Shown: positions 1-5,785, counted from the stretch's first letter. The stretch: DNA of 7,103 nt from Aliarcobacter sp. (GCA_023268955.1 JALRJW010000021.1:1-7103), one strand, 5' to 3'. Numbers and translations are program-made. The notes: generated by a model from the sequence alone, not told the origin.

Positions 1-193
1 TATAGGCGAATAGTTCTATCCCTTCCTCAAGGGCTCCCATTTGCTCTATGGACTCACTATTCTTTAGTCCTGTAGAAGTTTTGGAGATTACCGCAAGAGA
101 GTCTTTTGAAACCGCGAAAAGGCCATTTATAATCTTGAATGAACTGTAGCCATCCGTATGGTTCCTGAGGGGATTCCCCCTGAAAATGAACCT
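1..193. other. GC-rich segment of different origin
   Basis: A hand count of bases 1-180 gives about 44% G+C, against roughly 25-33% in the lines just beyond it. The minus-strand reading frame inherited from the transporter gene stays open through the whole stretch. Its codons shift abruptly to G/C-ending ones (GCC, TTC, GGC, AAG, GAG) and the protein stops resembling ZntB. The other frames I read through here all meet stops, so the open frame may be real coding sequence from another source. No transposase or tRNA is visible. It could be the edge of an inserted element, a transferred gene fragment or a misjoined assembly; the sequence alone cannot decide. The exact border is uncertain by several bases. 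Confidence 0.6.
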
Positions 194-649
194 AATTCTA
201 TTTGTAAGCAAATATGTAAGTTCAAGCAAAAACTCCGCACTACTTTTTACTCCATTGCCCGAAATCAGTGAACTCACCATATCTTTTACAGATAAAAGAT
301 CTCTTTTTTTGGTACTTACAATTATATTTTCTCCAACAAAAAGTCTAATTGAAACCATATCTTCAGGATTTGAGTTAGCATTTAAGTTCACACCCCTTAA
401 AGCCATAAGCAAATTATCATCAAGTTTAGTGATTCTTGGCCTAGTTTGCTCACTTAAAAGTGCATCAATAACTATTTCATCTAATTCCAAAGAGTTTAAA
501 TACTCAAATGTAGACTCCATATCATAATCAAAATGTAACCACACTAATTCATTTTGCACAAGCAATTTTTTTGCTTCATTAAACTCTACACTTTTTGCTC
601 CACCATTTCTATCTAAATGTAAAGCATGTACCATTGATTTTTTTTCCAT
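2..649 (-). CDS. zntB: ZntB/CorA-family metal transporter, N-terminal part with a foreign-looking tail (runs off left edge)
   Basis: Residues 1-152 look like the cytoplasmic N-terminal domain of a ZntB-type zinc transporter of the CorA superfamily, which moves divalent cations across the inner membrane as a pentamer. Visible are LVWLHFDY near residue 35, the ZntB-like TRPRI at 69-73, a LMALRGVNLN strand at 81-90, PEDMVSIRLF at 95-104 and IIVSTKKRDLLSV at 109-121, ending in LTNRI at 148-152. The family then continues into a long helix and two membrane helices with a GxN motif. Here it is followed by 64 residues with no such helix, beginning RFIFRGNPLRNHTDG, encoded in GC-rich DNA, with the frame still open at the edge. 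The gene is therefore probably broken or chimeric. The start is ATG at 649, 20 bases after yaaA, with only a weak ribosome site. The N-terminal call is firm; what happens after residue 152 is unknown. Confidence 0.75.
   Translation of the reverse strand, partial: MEKKSMVHALHLDRNGGAKSVEFNEAKKLLVQNELVWLHFDYDMESTFEYLNSLELDEIVIDALLSEQTRPRITKLDDNLLMALRGVNLNANSNPEDMVSIRLFVGENIIVSTKKRDLLSVKDMVSSLISGNGVKSSAEFLLELTYLLTNRIRFIFRGNPLRNHTDGYSSFKIINGLFAVSKDSLAVISKTSTGLKNSESIEQMGALEEGIELFAY
169..179. repeat. Small GC palindrome near the composition break
   Basis: GGGGA-T-TCCCC is a perfect 5-bp inverted repeat around one central base, about 15 bases inside the GC-rich segment. It could belong to the end of an inserted element, but it is short and may be chance. 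Confidence 0.3.
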
Positions 650-669
650 TTTATTCGCTTATATCTATT

Positions 670-1410
670 TTATATTATGCTAAAAACTATCTCTTTTTTT
701 AGCTTTTGTTCTTTTATCTCTTCAATTTTTAAACTTGAAACTTCCATATTTAAAAACTCATCAAAACTCTTTATTTGGTTTTTTGCCATCTCATTTAAAA
801 TAATTCCTCTATATGCCTTTGCCCAGTGACTTACAACTTTTCCATCTTTAATAAATTTCATTGTCATATATGGTTTATCTATTTTGTAGAATTTTTCATA
901 AAATCCAGCTCTTAAATCTATAATATCTTCATCTTTTAAATATTCATCAAGTGCTTTACTAAAATTCTCTTTGTAAAAATTTTCTATTTTAAATCCATTT
1001 ACATTTTCACCCTGTTTTAGTTTATAGTCAGGTAAACCAGTGTCACCACAAAGCATTGGTCCAAAGAGATTTGAGAATATCATAACATTTTCATCAATGT
1101 ATTCTTTTTCATTTTCTTTTAACTCTTCATATTTTAAATAATCAAAGGCAACTCCATCATATCTTTGAATTACTTTTTTAGTGCCTCTTTTAAAAATATC
1201 ATTTTTGTAATACTTTATAACTTCCTCTTTTTTAGTACCAAAAAGTTTTTCCAACTGCTTTTTTGAAGCAGTCTTTAAAAAATCATTGTATAAATTTATA
1301 ACTTCTAATCTTTTTTCAAAAAGTTCTGGAAATATAAAAGAGTTTTTATTAAAAACATCACCATTCCCGTCACTAAATTTTGCTTCACTTGGTGAAAATA
1401 AAATCTTCAA
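670..1410 (-). CDS. yaaA: YaaA (DUF328/UPF0246), peroxide-stress protein
   Basis: The 246-residue product matches the YaaA family in length (E. coli YaaA is about 258) and in landmarks: the N-terminal MKILFSPSEAK corresponding to the family's LISPAK start, RYDGVAFDYL at 83-92, SNLFGPMLCGDTGLPDYKL at 113-131, IIDLRAGFYEK at 163-173 and SHWAKAYRG at 194-202. In E. coli, YaaA is induced under hydrogen-peroxide stress by OxyR and limits free intracellular iron; the family has also been reported to bind DNA. The role here is inferred from that. The start is TTG at 1410, preceded by AAAGGA six bases upstream; no earlier start fits better. It lies 21 bases after ychJ and 20 before the transporter, all on the minus strand, so co-transcription is likely. 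A metal-homeostasis link with the neighbouring transporter is plausible but unproven. Confidence 0.9.
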   Translation of the reverse strand: MKILFSPSEAKFSDGNGDVFNKNSFIFPELFEKRLEVINLYNDFLKTASKKQLEKLFGTKKEEVIKYYKNDIFKRGTKKVIQRYDGVAFDYLKYEELKENEKEYIDENVMIFSNLFGPMLCGDTGLPDYKLKQGENVNGFKIENFYKENFSKALDEYLKDEDIIDLRAGFYEKFYKIDKPYMTMKFIKDGKVVSHWAKAYRGIILNEMAKNQIKSFDEFLNMEVSSLKIEEIKEQKLKKEIVFSII

Positions 1411-1431
1411 ATCTAATCCTTTAAAAAATTG

Positions 1432-1845
1432 TTATAAAAAAGTTCCATCAACATAAAACCATTTAGCATCTTCTTTCAAAAATCTGCTTTTTTCTGTAAA
1501 TGATATATCTTGATTGTCTTGAAAAATAGTAGCTCTAAAAGTTACATATGCTTCAGTGTTTCCATCTATGAATTCAACTATTTCTAAACCTTGAAAATCA
1601 CTATATTTACTAAACTCTTCAATAGAATCTTTCCATGCTTTTATATCAGTTGTAAAATCACTATTATTTTTATGTGTTGTTTGAATTATATAGTCACTAT
1701 TGCCTACTTTATAAGCACTATATCTTGATTTCATTAATTCTAATGCAGTTTTTGGCAGTTGTCCATCATGAAAAATTTTGCAACATTTTTTAAACTTTTT
1801 AAGAGAACCGCAAGGACAAGGAGAATTTGGTGGAAACTTAACTAT
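1432..1845 (-). CDS. ychJ: YchJ-family SEC-C metal-binding protein, non-standard or damaged start
   Basis: The part from ATG 1734 (MKSRYSAYKVGNSDYII onwards) is the YchJ core domain, with the family's SRFLKEDAKWFYVDGT near the C-terminus. The same frame is open upstream to 1869 and encodes NSPCPCGSLKKFKKCCKIFHDG, the SEC-C zinc motif (Cys 10, 12, 21 and 22 counted from position 1845), which belongs to this family's N-terminus. The gene therefore starts before 1734. However, no ATG, GTG or TTG exists in frame between the stop at 1870-1872 and the motif. An AAAAGG ribosome site at about 1853-1858 lies seven bases before an ATA codon at 1845, so I start there: 137 residues. ATA may be a rare start, a mutated ATG, or a sequencing error. 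E. coli YchJ carries a second SEC-C motif at its C-terminus; this one ends at DGTFL without it. Molecular function is not established. Confidence 0.75.
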   Translation of the reverse strand: MVKFPPNSPCPCGSLKKFKKCCKIFHDGQLPKTALELMKSRYSAYKVGNSDYIIQTTHKNNSDFTTDIKAWKDSIEEFSKYSDFQGLEIVEFIDGNTEAYVTFRATIFQDNQDISFTEKSRFLKEDAKWFYVDGTFL

Positions 1846-1884
1846 GATAAAACCTTTTTTTATAAGATTTTATCATATTTGTAA

Positions 1885-2118
1885 TTACATTTTGGTCTCT
1901 TTAATTTTCTTAATCAAAGCATCACCAAAACCTTTGATTTTTGATAAATCTTCAACTGATTTAATTTCATTAGTTTTTCTATGCTCAATTATAGCTTCTG
2001 CCTTTTTAGCACCAATTCCTTTTATATTCATCAACTGTTCTTTTGTAGCTGTTTGAAAATCAACTTGAGCAAATAATGCACCTGCAATAAACATTAATAA
2101 AAATGCAATTTTTTTCAT
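1885..2118 (-). CDS. comEA: Small exported helix-hairpin-helix protein, ComEA-like
   Basis: The 77-residue product has a clear Sec signal peptide (MKKIAFLLMFIAGALFA, cleavage near residue 17) followed by the paired helix-hairpin-helix unit of ComEA proteins: ATKEQLMNIKGIGAKKAEAI at about 24-43 and VEDLSKIKGFGDALIKKI at about 55-72, each with a GxG hairpin. ComEA binds double-stranded DNA non-specifically in the periplasm and helps pull it in during natural transformation. The protein is little more than the signal and the domain, typical of Gram-negative ComEA. No other competence gene lies in the window, so a role in uptake is inference. An ATG at 2124 is also in frame, but AAAAGGA abuts it directly, whereas it sits six bases from ATG 2118, so the latter is chosen. 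It is the first gene of the presumed minus-strand operon with ychJ, yaaA and zntB. Confidence 0.85.
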   Translation of the reverse strand: MKKIAFLLMFIAGALFAQVDFQTATKEQLMNIKGIGAKKAEAIIEHRKTNEIKSVEDLSKIKGFGDALIKKIKETKM

Positions 2119-2145
2119 AATCATTCCTTTTAGATAATTTAATTT

Positions 2146-2174
2146 ATTATTACAAATTATGGAACTCTTGTCAA
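2146..2174 (-). promoter_or_regulatory. Promoter for the comEA-ychJ-yaaA-zntB cluster
   Basis: On the minus strand TTGACA (2169-2174) is followed after 17 bases by AATAAT (2146-2151), a good sigma-70-type spacing and a perfect -35 box, about 28 bases ahead of the comEA start codon. It overlaps the region that also holds the plus-strand promoter. Confidence 0.6.
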
Positions 2175-2198
2175 TAGTTTAAATAAAGAAAGATAATG

Positions 2199-2204
2199 TA
2201 TAAT
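2199..2204 (+). promoter_or_regulatory. TATAAT -10 box for the membrane-protein gene
   Basis: A perfect TATAAT preceded by TG lies 28 bases before the TTG start at 2233. A TTGTCA at 2168-2173 is too far upstream (25 bases) to be a standard -35, in line with the weakly conserved -35 of Campylobacterota promoters. Confidence 0.55.
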
Positions 2205-2232
2205 ACAAACCATTTAAAAACAAGGAGCTACT

Positions 2233-2646
2233 TTGCTAAATCAAATTCCAGTAGAATTAATTTCAAACTTTTTATCATTTGCAATCCTAATTTTCTTAGG
2301 AACAAAATATCTAAAATATAAAAAGAACATTGATTTAACAAAAGAACTTAATGAAAAAACTCAAGCTAAAAAAATTAGCGAAGAAGATTTAGAAGTAATC
2401 AGACAAAATGAAAGAAGATTCAAAGAACAAATGATTAGTGATGAGACAAATGCTAAATTTGTTATTCCAATTTTTATTTTAATTGGTGGTATTTTATTTG
2501 TATCTTATGATTTTGCGCAAGCTATGATTCACTTAAATGTAATCATTGTTGCTTTAATTTACTTCCAAGTAGTAAAAATTCATAGTAAAAACCTTCATAG
2601 TTTCTTTAATGAATTAAGAAAAGCGAATGTAAAAGACTCTATTTAG
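2233..2646 (+). CDS. Membrane protein of unknown function
   Basis: I do not recognise the family. The 137-residue product shows a hydrophobic helix at about 8-27, a charged Lys/Glu-rich stretch at about 30-72 likely to be a coiled coil, and two further hydrophobic segments at about 75-93 and 98-116, followed by a short basic tail (KIHSKNLHSFFNELRKANVK). That suggests three membrane helices with the charged linker on one side. There are no cysteines and no catalytic motif I can see. The start is TTG at 2233, five bases after a strong AAGGAG (2222-2227). It is transcribed alone, divergent from comEA, and ends four bases before the stop of the convergent aldehyde dehydrogenase gene. Codon use matches the neighbours, so it is a native gene. 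Confidence 0.8.
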   Translation: MLNQIPVELISNFLSFAILIFLGTKYLKYKKNIDLTKELNEKTQAKKISEEDLEVIRQNERRFKEQMISDETNAKFVIPIFILIGGILFVSYDFAQAMIHLNVIIVALIYFQVVKIHSKNLHSFFNELRKANVKDSI

Positions 2647-2655
2647 TCTTTTACA
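2628..2655. terminator. Bidirectional hairpin between convergent genes
   Basis: TGTAAAAGACT (2628-2638) and AGTCTTTTACA (2645-2655) form an 11-bp perfect stem with a six-base loop. It contains both stop codons and encodes the last residues of both converging genes. T-rich sequence follows on either strand, but there is no long T tract immediately after the stem, so termination efficiency is uncertain. Confidence 0.65.
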
Positions 2656-4042
2656 ACTCTTTTGATTTTATAACCATCAGTTTTTCACTGCTCATTTCAT
2701 TCATAGTATCAATAATTCCTCCAACACCTAGTCCTGAAAGTTTATTTCCACCAAATGGCATCCAATCGACTCTAAATGCTGTATGATCATTTACCATAAC
2801 TGTTTTTGCATTTATTCTTTTTACTACTCTTAAAGCATTATCAATATTTCTAGTAAAAATTGAAGCTTGAAATGAAAAATCCAAAGCATTTGCTCTATCT
2901 ATTGCTTCGCATAAAGTTTTGTAAGAGTATAAGCATATAACTGGCCCAAAAATCTCATGGGTTGAAACTTTTGATAAATCACTTGGGTTTAAAATAATAG
3001 TTGGTTCATAACAAGTATCACCTATTTTTTTACCACCTAACAAAATCTTTCCACCTTGATTTTGAGCATCTACAACCCATTCATGAACTCTTGAAACTTC
3101 ATTAACATTAATTAAAGGACCAATATCTGTATCTTTATTTAGTTGATTTCCAACTTTTAAATTAATACTTGCTCTTACTAAAGCGATTGATAATTCATCA
3201 ATAATATCTTCATGCACATAAATCTTTTGAACAGAAACACAAACTTGTCCTGCGTGATAAAATCCACCTTTTACAAGTGCAGGTATCATCTCATCAAAAT
3301 TTGCATCTTTCTCAACAATAACAGGAGCTACTCCACCATGTTCTAACGCAACACGAGTTCCTGGAGCAACTGAATTTTTAATATGCCAACCAACTTTTGC
3401 TGAACCAATAAAAGTCAAATAAGAAATCTTTGATGATTTTATTAGGATTTGAGCATCTTCTTGACTGCAAACTACAACTTGTGCCCAGTTTTTAGGCAAT
3501 CCACATTTATGAAGTATTTCAACTAATTTAATAGCACTAAGTGGTGTTGAACTTGCTGGTTTTATAATTACAGGACAACCAGCTGCAACTGCTGTTACAA
3601 CTTGATGAACTGCTAAATTAAAAGGATGATTAAAAGCGGAAATCGCTGCAACAACACCAATGGGCTCTTTAAAAGTGTAGGCCATTCTATTTTCACTGCT
3701 AACTGTGTGACCCATAGCAATCTCTTTTCCTTCAAAATTGCCTAGGGCATTTATAGCTAATTCAATTCCATTGATAGCTCTTTGAACTTCAACTTTTGAG
3801 TCAACATAAGGTTTTCCACCTTCACTACAACATAAAATTGTAATATTTTCTAGATTTTCTTCTATATATTTTGCAGTTTTCTTTAAAATCTCTATTCTTT
3901 GAACTTTTGATAATCTTTTATCATAATTATTAAATTCACTGTATGCTTCATCAATTTTTTCTTTGATTTCATCCATAGTATTCAATTTTATGGTCTTTAT
4001 TAATGAATTATCATAGGGAGATGTTACTTTTAATTCTTTCAT
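2651..4042 (-). CDS. NAD(P)-dependent aldehyde dehydrogenase, phosphonoacetaldehyde/lactaldehyde dehydrogenase-like
   Basis: A full-length 463-residue aldehyde dehydrogenase that oxidises an aldehyde to its acid (or thioester) with NAD(P)+. The signature residues are present in order: Asn138 in SAFNHP, Lys161 in IKPASSTP for cofactor binding, the general base Glu234 in LEHGGVAP, the catalytic Cys268 in AGQVCVS, and EIFGPV at 363-368. EHGG instead of the common ELGG, and NDHTAFRVDWMPFGG at 418-432 followed by SGLGVGG, resemble the phosphonoacetaldehyde dehydrogenase (PhnY) and methanogen lactaldehyde dehydrogenase branches. The substrate cannot be fixed from this. No phosphonate gene is adjacent, so a general role in aldehyde removal or in small-acid metabolism is equally possible. 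ATG 4042 is preceded by AGGA at normal spacing. It is divergent from gph, from which a 72-base gap separates it. Confidence 0.92.
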   Translation of the reverse strand: MKELKVTSPYDNSLIKTIKLNTMDEIKEKIDEAYSEFNNYDKRLSKVQRIEILKKTAKYIEENLENITILCCSEGGKPYVDSKVEVQRAINGIELAINALGNFEGKEIAMGHTVSSENRMAYTFKEPIGVVAAISAFNHPFNLAVHQVVTAVAAGCPVIIKPASSTPLSAIKLVEILHKCGLPKNWAQVVVCSQEDAQILIKSSKISYLTFIGSAKVGWHIKNSVAPGTRVALEHGGVAPVIVEKDANFDEMIPALVKGGFYHAGQVCVSVQKIYVHEDIIDELSIALVRASINLKVGNQLNKDTDIGPLINVNEVSRVHEWVVDAQNQGGKILLGGKKIGDTCYEPTIILNPSDLSKVSTHEIFGPVICLYSYKTLCEAIDRANALDFSFQASIFTRNIDNALRVVKRINAKTVMVNDHTAFRVDWMPFGGNKLSGLGVGGIIDTMNEMSSEKLMVIKSKEL

Positions 4043-4071
4043 ATTTATTCCTAATTATGGGAAGTTTCAAT

Positions 4072-4077
4072 ATTATA
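4072..4077 (-). promoter_or_regulatory. TATAAT -10 box for the aldehyde dehydrogenase gene
   Basis: A perfect TATAAT on the minus strand lies 29 bases before the start codon at 4042, within the divergent gap. No convincing -35 is seen. The plus-strand gph promoter must share this 72-base gap; AT-rich candidates around 4081-4097 are too ambiguous to choose between. Confidence 0.45.
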
Positions 4078-4114
4078 GCTTATATTAAATTTATAAAATT
4101 ATAGAAGGAATACT

Positions 4115-4771
4115 TTGAATAAAAAAACATTAATATTTGACCTAGATGGAACACTTATAGACTCTTTAGAAGATATAGCATTATGTATGAATGAAGTTTT
4201 AAAATCATTAAATCTTAAAACTCACAAAATTGAAGATTACAAATATTTTGTAGGAGGAGGTGTTGATATTTTAGTTCAAAACTGCCTTGATGAAAATATT
4301 GATAAAGAGTTAAAACAAAAGGTAACAAGTGAATTTAAAAGGGTTTATGACCAAGAACTTCATAACAACACAAAGCCATATGAAGGAATTTATGAACTGC
4401 TTGATGAGTTAAATGGGAAATATAATTTAGCGATTCTATCAAATAAACCCCATGAGTTTACCCTTGCTTATGCAAATAAATTTTTCAGCAAATACAACTT
4501 TTTAGAAGTTCATGGACAAAAAAAAGATGTGCCTAAAAAACCTGATGCAACAGCTGCTTCAAACATTGCAAAAAATATAGGGGTAAAAAATGAAGATTGT
4601 TTTTTCATAGGAGATACCCTTGTAGATATGCAAACAGCTAAAAATGCAAATATGATAGGAATTGGAGTTTTGTGGGGTTTTAGAGATGAAAAAGAGCTAC
4701 TAGATAATGGAGCTTTACATTTGGTAACATATCCAAGTGAAATTGTAAAGATTTTAAATAATTATAACTAG
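4115..4771 (+). CDS. gph: HAD-family phosphatase, phosphoglycolate phosphatase-like
   Basis: The 218-residue product is a complete haloacid-dehalogenase-type hydrolase of the Gph branch, which dephosphorylates 2-phosphoglycolate formed during DNA repair or by oxygenase reactions. Motif I is FDLDGTLIDS with nucleophile Asp9 and acid/base Asp11; motif II is AILSNKP with Ser109; motif III is the lysine in PKKPD (Lys142); motif IV is FIGDTLVDM with Asp167 and Asp171. A helical cap lies between about residues 15 and 85, as in subfamily I HADs. The length is typical for Gph. HAD substrate predictions are weak, so another small phosphate ester such as a nucleotide or pyrophosphate is possible. The start is TTG at 4115 with AAGGA five bases upstream; no earlier start is better placed. 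It is divergent from the dehydrogenase and codirectional with the rhodanese gene, 70 bases apart. Confidence 0.85.
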   Translation: MNKKTLIFDLDGTLIDSLEDIALCMNEVLKSLNLKTHKIEDYKYFVGGGVDILVQNCLDENIDKELKQKVTSEFKRVYDQELHNNTKPYEGIYELLDELNGKYNLAILSNKPHEFTLAYANKFFSKYNFLEVHGQKKDVPKKPDATAASNIAKNIGVKNEDCFFIGDTLVDMQTAKNANMIGIGVLWGFRDEKELLDNGALHLVTYPSEIVKILNNYN

Positions 4772-4783
4772 AGTTTATAATTA
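4759..4783 (+). terminator. AT-only hairpin after gph
   Basis: TAATTATAA (4759-4767) and TTATAATT+A (4775-4783) make a 9-bp stem with a seven-base loop over the gph stop codon. The stem has no G-C pairs and no T tract follows directly, so it is a weak candidate terminator at best. Confidence 0.3.
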
Positions 4784-4809
4784 CATGTTAATATAAATTT
4801 TAGTTTAAT

Positions 4810-4815
4810 TATAAT
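4810..4815 (+). promoter_or_regulatory. TATAAT -10 box for the rhodanese gene
   Basis: A perfect TATAAT lies 26 bases before the ATG at 4842, giving a short leader. It suggests the rhodanese gene is transcribed on its own rather than only by read-through from gph. No clear -35 is visible. Confidence 0.5.
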
Positions 4816-4841
4816 TAAGCAAAACTTTGGAGGAAAACATT

Positions 4842-5366
4842 ATGAAAATAAAATTATTAATGGCATCTGCTATTTTAGGTGCTGGATTATTAGGTGCACA
4901 AGCTAATGAATTTAAAACTTACAAAGATATAACAAAAGTTTTAAAAGCTGAAAACAAAAAAGCTGGTAACTTTGCAACTGCTGATGAAGTAAAAGCTGCT
5001 TTAGATGCGAAAGATTGGATTGTAGCTGATGTTAGAACAATCGAAGAGTGGAATGCAGCTCATTTAAAAGGTTCAGTTAGAGTTGGAAGACAAGCTCCTG
5101 AAGAATTTTTAGAATCAAATGTTTTAGATTTAGATGGTAATTTTGTAAAACAAAATATGATCGTAGTTTGTAATAGTGCTTCAAGAGCATCTATTGAAGC
5201 TGAAACATTCAGAAAAATGGGATTTAAAACTGTAAAAATTTATGATATTTATTCATGGATTGATGAGTGTAATCCTGTTCAAACTGGATACTCTAAAAAA
5301 AGTGATAAAAGTGGTACTAAAAATAAATTTGGTGCATTTTACGCAGAACACTGCTACAAAAAATAA
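4842..5366 (+). CDS. Exported single-domain rhodanese (sulfurtransferase-like)
   Basis: The 174-residue product begins with a Sec signal peptide (MKIKLLMASAILGAGLLGAQA, cleavage near residue 21) and has a rhodanese domain at about 45-145: TADEVKAALDAKDWIVADVR leads to the DVR strand at 63-65, and the active loop is Cys110-N-S-A-S-Arg115, a six-residue loop of sulfurtransferase size. A thiol-based sulfur carrier or sulfurtransferase role in the periplasm is therefore likely; the donor and acceptor are unknown. The tail after about 145 is Lys/Ser-rich and ends in FGAFYAEHCYKK; Cys143 and Cys171 could form a disulfide or act as sulfur acceptors. A TTG at 4827 is in frame but overlaps the strong TTGGAGGAA ribosome site, so ATG 4842 (eight to nine bases after GGAGG) is the start. 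A strong ribosome site suggests good expression. Confidence 0.87.
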   Translation: MKIKLLMASAILGAGLLGAQANEFKTYKDITKVLKAENKKAGNFATADEVKAALDAKDWIVADVRTIEEWNAAHLKGSVRVGRQAPEEFLESNVLDLDGNFVKQNMIVVCNSASRASIEAETFRKMGFKTVKIYDIYSWIDECNPVQTGYSKKSDKSGTKNKFGAFYAEHCYKK

Positions 5367-5376
5367 TTACTTTTAA

Positions 5377-5402
5377 AATAGCAAATCTTTTGATTTGCTA
5401 TT
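5377..5402. terminator. Hairpin terminator between convergent genes
   Basis: AATAGCAAATC (5377-5387), loop TTTT, GATTTGCTATT (5392-5402): an 11-bp perfect stem. It follows the rhodanese stop by ten bases and reaches into the stop codon of the opposing gene at 5401-5403. On the minus strand the stem is followed by TTTAAAAG, so it can serve both directions. Confidence 0.7.
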
Positions 5403-5760
5403 AAACTTCAAGCTCAAAAAACTCTTCTTCTACTTTTTGATATTTTGCTACGGAACAAGTGATTTTGTATGCATTTTCATAATCTTTAAACTCTTGTAAA
5501 AATAGACTTTTTAATTTTTCAACATCTGCAGTTCTAAAAATAAAATATCCTAAAATTTCATCTTTTCTAGTTCCAGCTTTTTCAATTCCAAAACTATCAA
5601 ATTTCCAATGAATCCCTTTAGAAAAAAAGAATACTTCTTTGATTCTATCTTCTAATTCAGCTCTAGCATTGCCGTCCCAAGCTTTTAAATGAACATAAAA
5701 AGCTACGTTTGTATTAAATTCTGATTGTTCTAATTTTTCTGTAAATTCGTTGTTTTCCAT
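5401..5760 (-). CDS. Conserved-looking protein of unknown function
   Basis: I do not recognise the family. The 119-residue product is soluble and acidic, with no signal peptide or membrane segment. The pattern is strand-helix-strand: FNTNVAFYVHLKAW at 15-28, a charged helix NARAELEDRIKEVFFF at 31-46, HWKFDSFGIEKAG at 51-63, ILGYFIFRTADVEKLKSLF at 69-87 and a final strand AYKITCSVAKYQKV at 97-110. This alternation suggests a small alpha/beta (ferredoxin-like) fold, but that is only a pattern reading. A single cysteine (Cys102) argues against a metal-cluster role. ATG 5760 has AGGA eight bases upstream. It follows the photolyase gene by 91 bases on the same strand, with its own -10 box, and meets the rhodanese gene at a shared hairpin. 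Codon use is native. Confidence 0.8.
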   Translation of the reverse strand: MENNEFTEKLEQSEFNTNVAFYVHLKAWDGNARAELEDRIKEVFFFSKGIHWKFDSFGIEKAGTRKDEILGYFIFRTADVEKLKSLFLQEFKDYENAYKITCSVAKYQKVEEEFFELEV

Positions 5761-5785
5761 TATAAAATTCCTAAAATTTTTTTGA

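Noticed and set aside
1..193. Insertion-sequence end or rRNA/tRNA fragment
   Set aside because: No transposase motif, no terminal inverted repeat that can be paired within the window, and no rRNA or tRNA sequence is recognisable; only foreign composition is supported.
186..527. Plus-strand open frame of 113 codons
   Set aside because: It lies antisense to the transporter gene, has low-complexity Ser/Leu/Ile content, no ribosome site, and crosses the composition break.
1432..1734. YchJ starting at the ATG at 1734
   Set aside because: The SEC-C motif encoded directly upstream in the same frame belongs to the family, and no ribosome site stands at the usual distance before this ATG.
1778..2056. 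Plus-strand open frame of 92 codons
   Set aside because: It is antisense to ychJ and the comEA-like gene, both of which have clear family motifs.
4827..4841. TTG start at 4827 for the rhodanese gene
   Set aside because: The codons overlap the ribosome site itself and would add five residues before a normal signal peptide.
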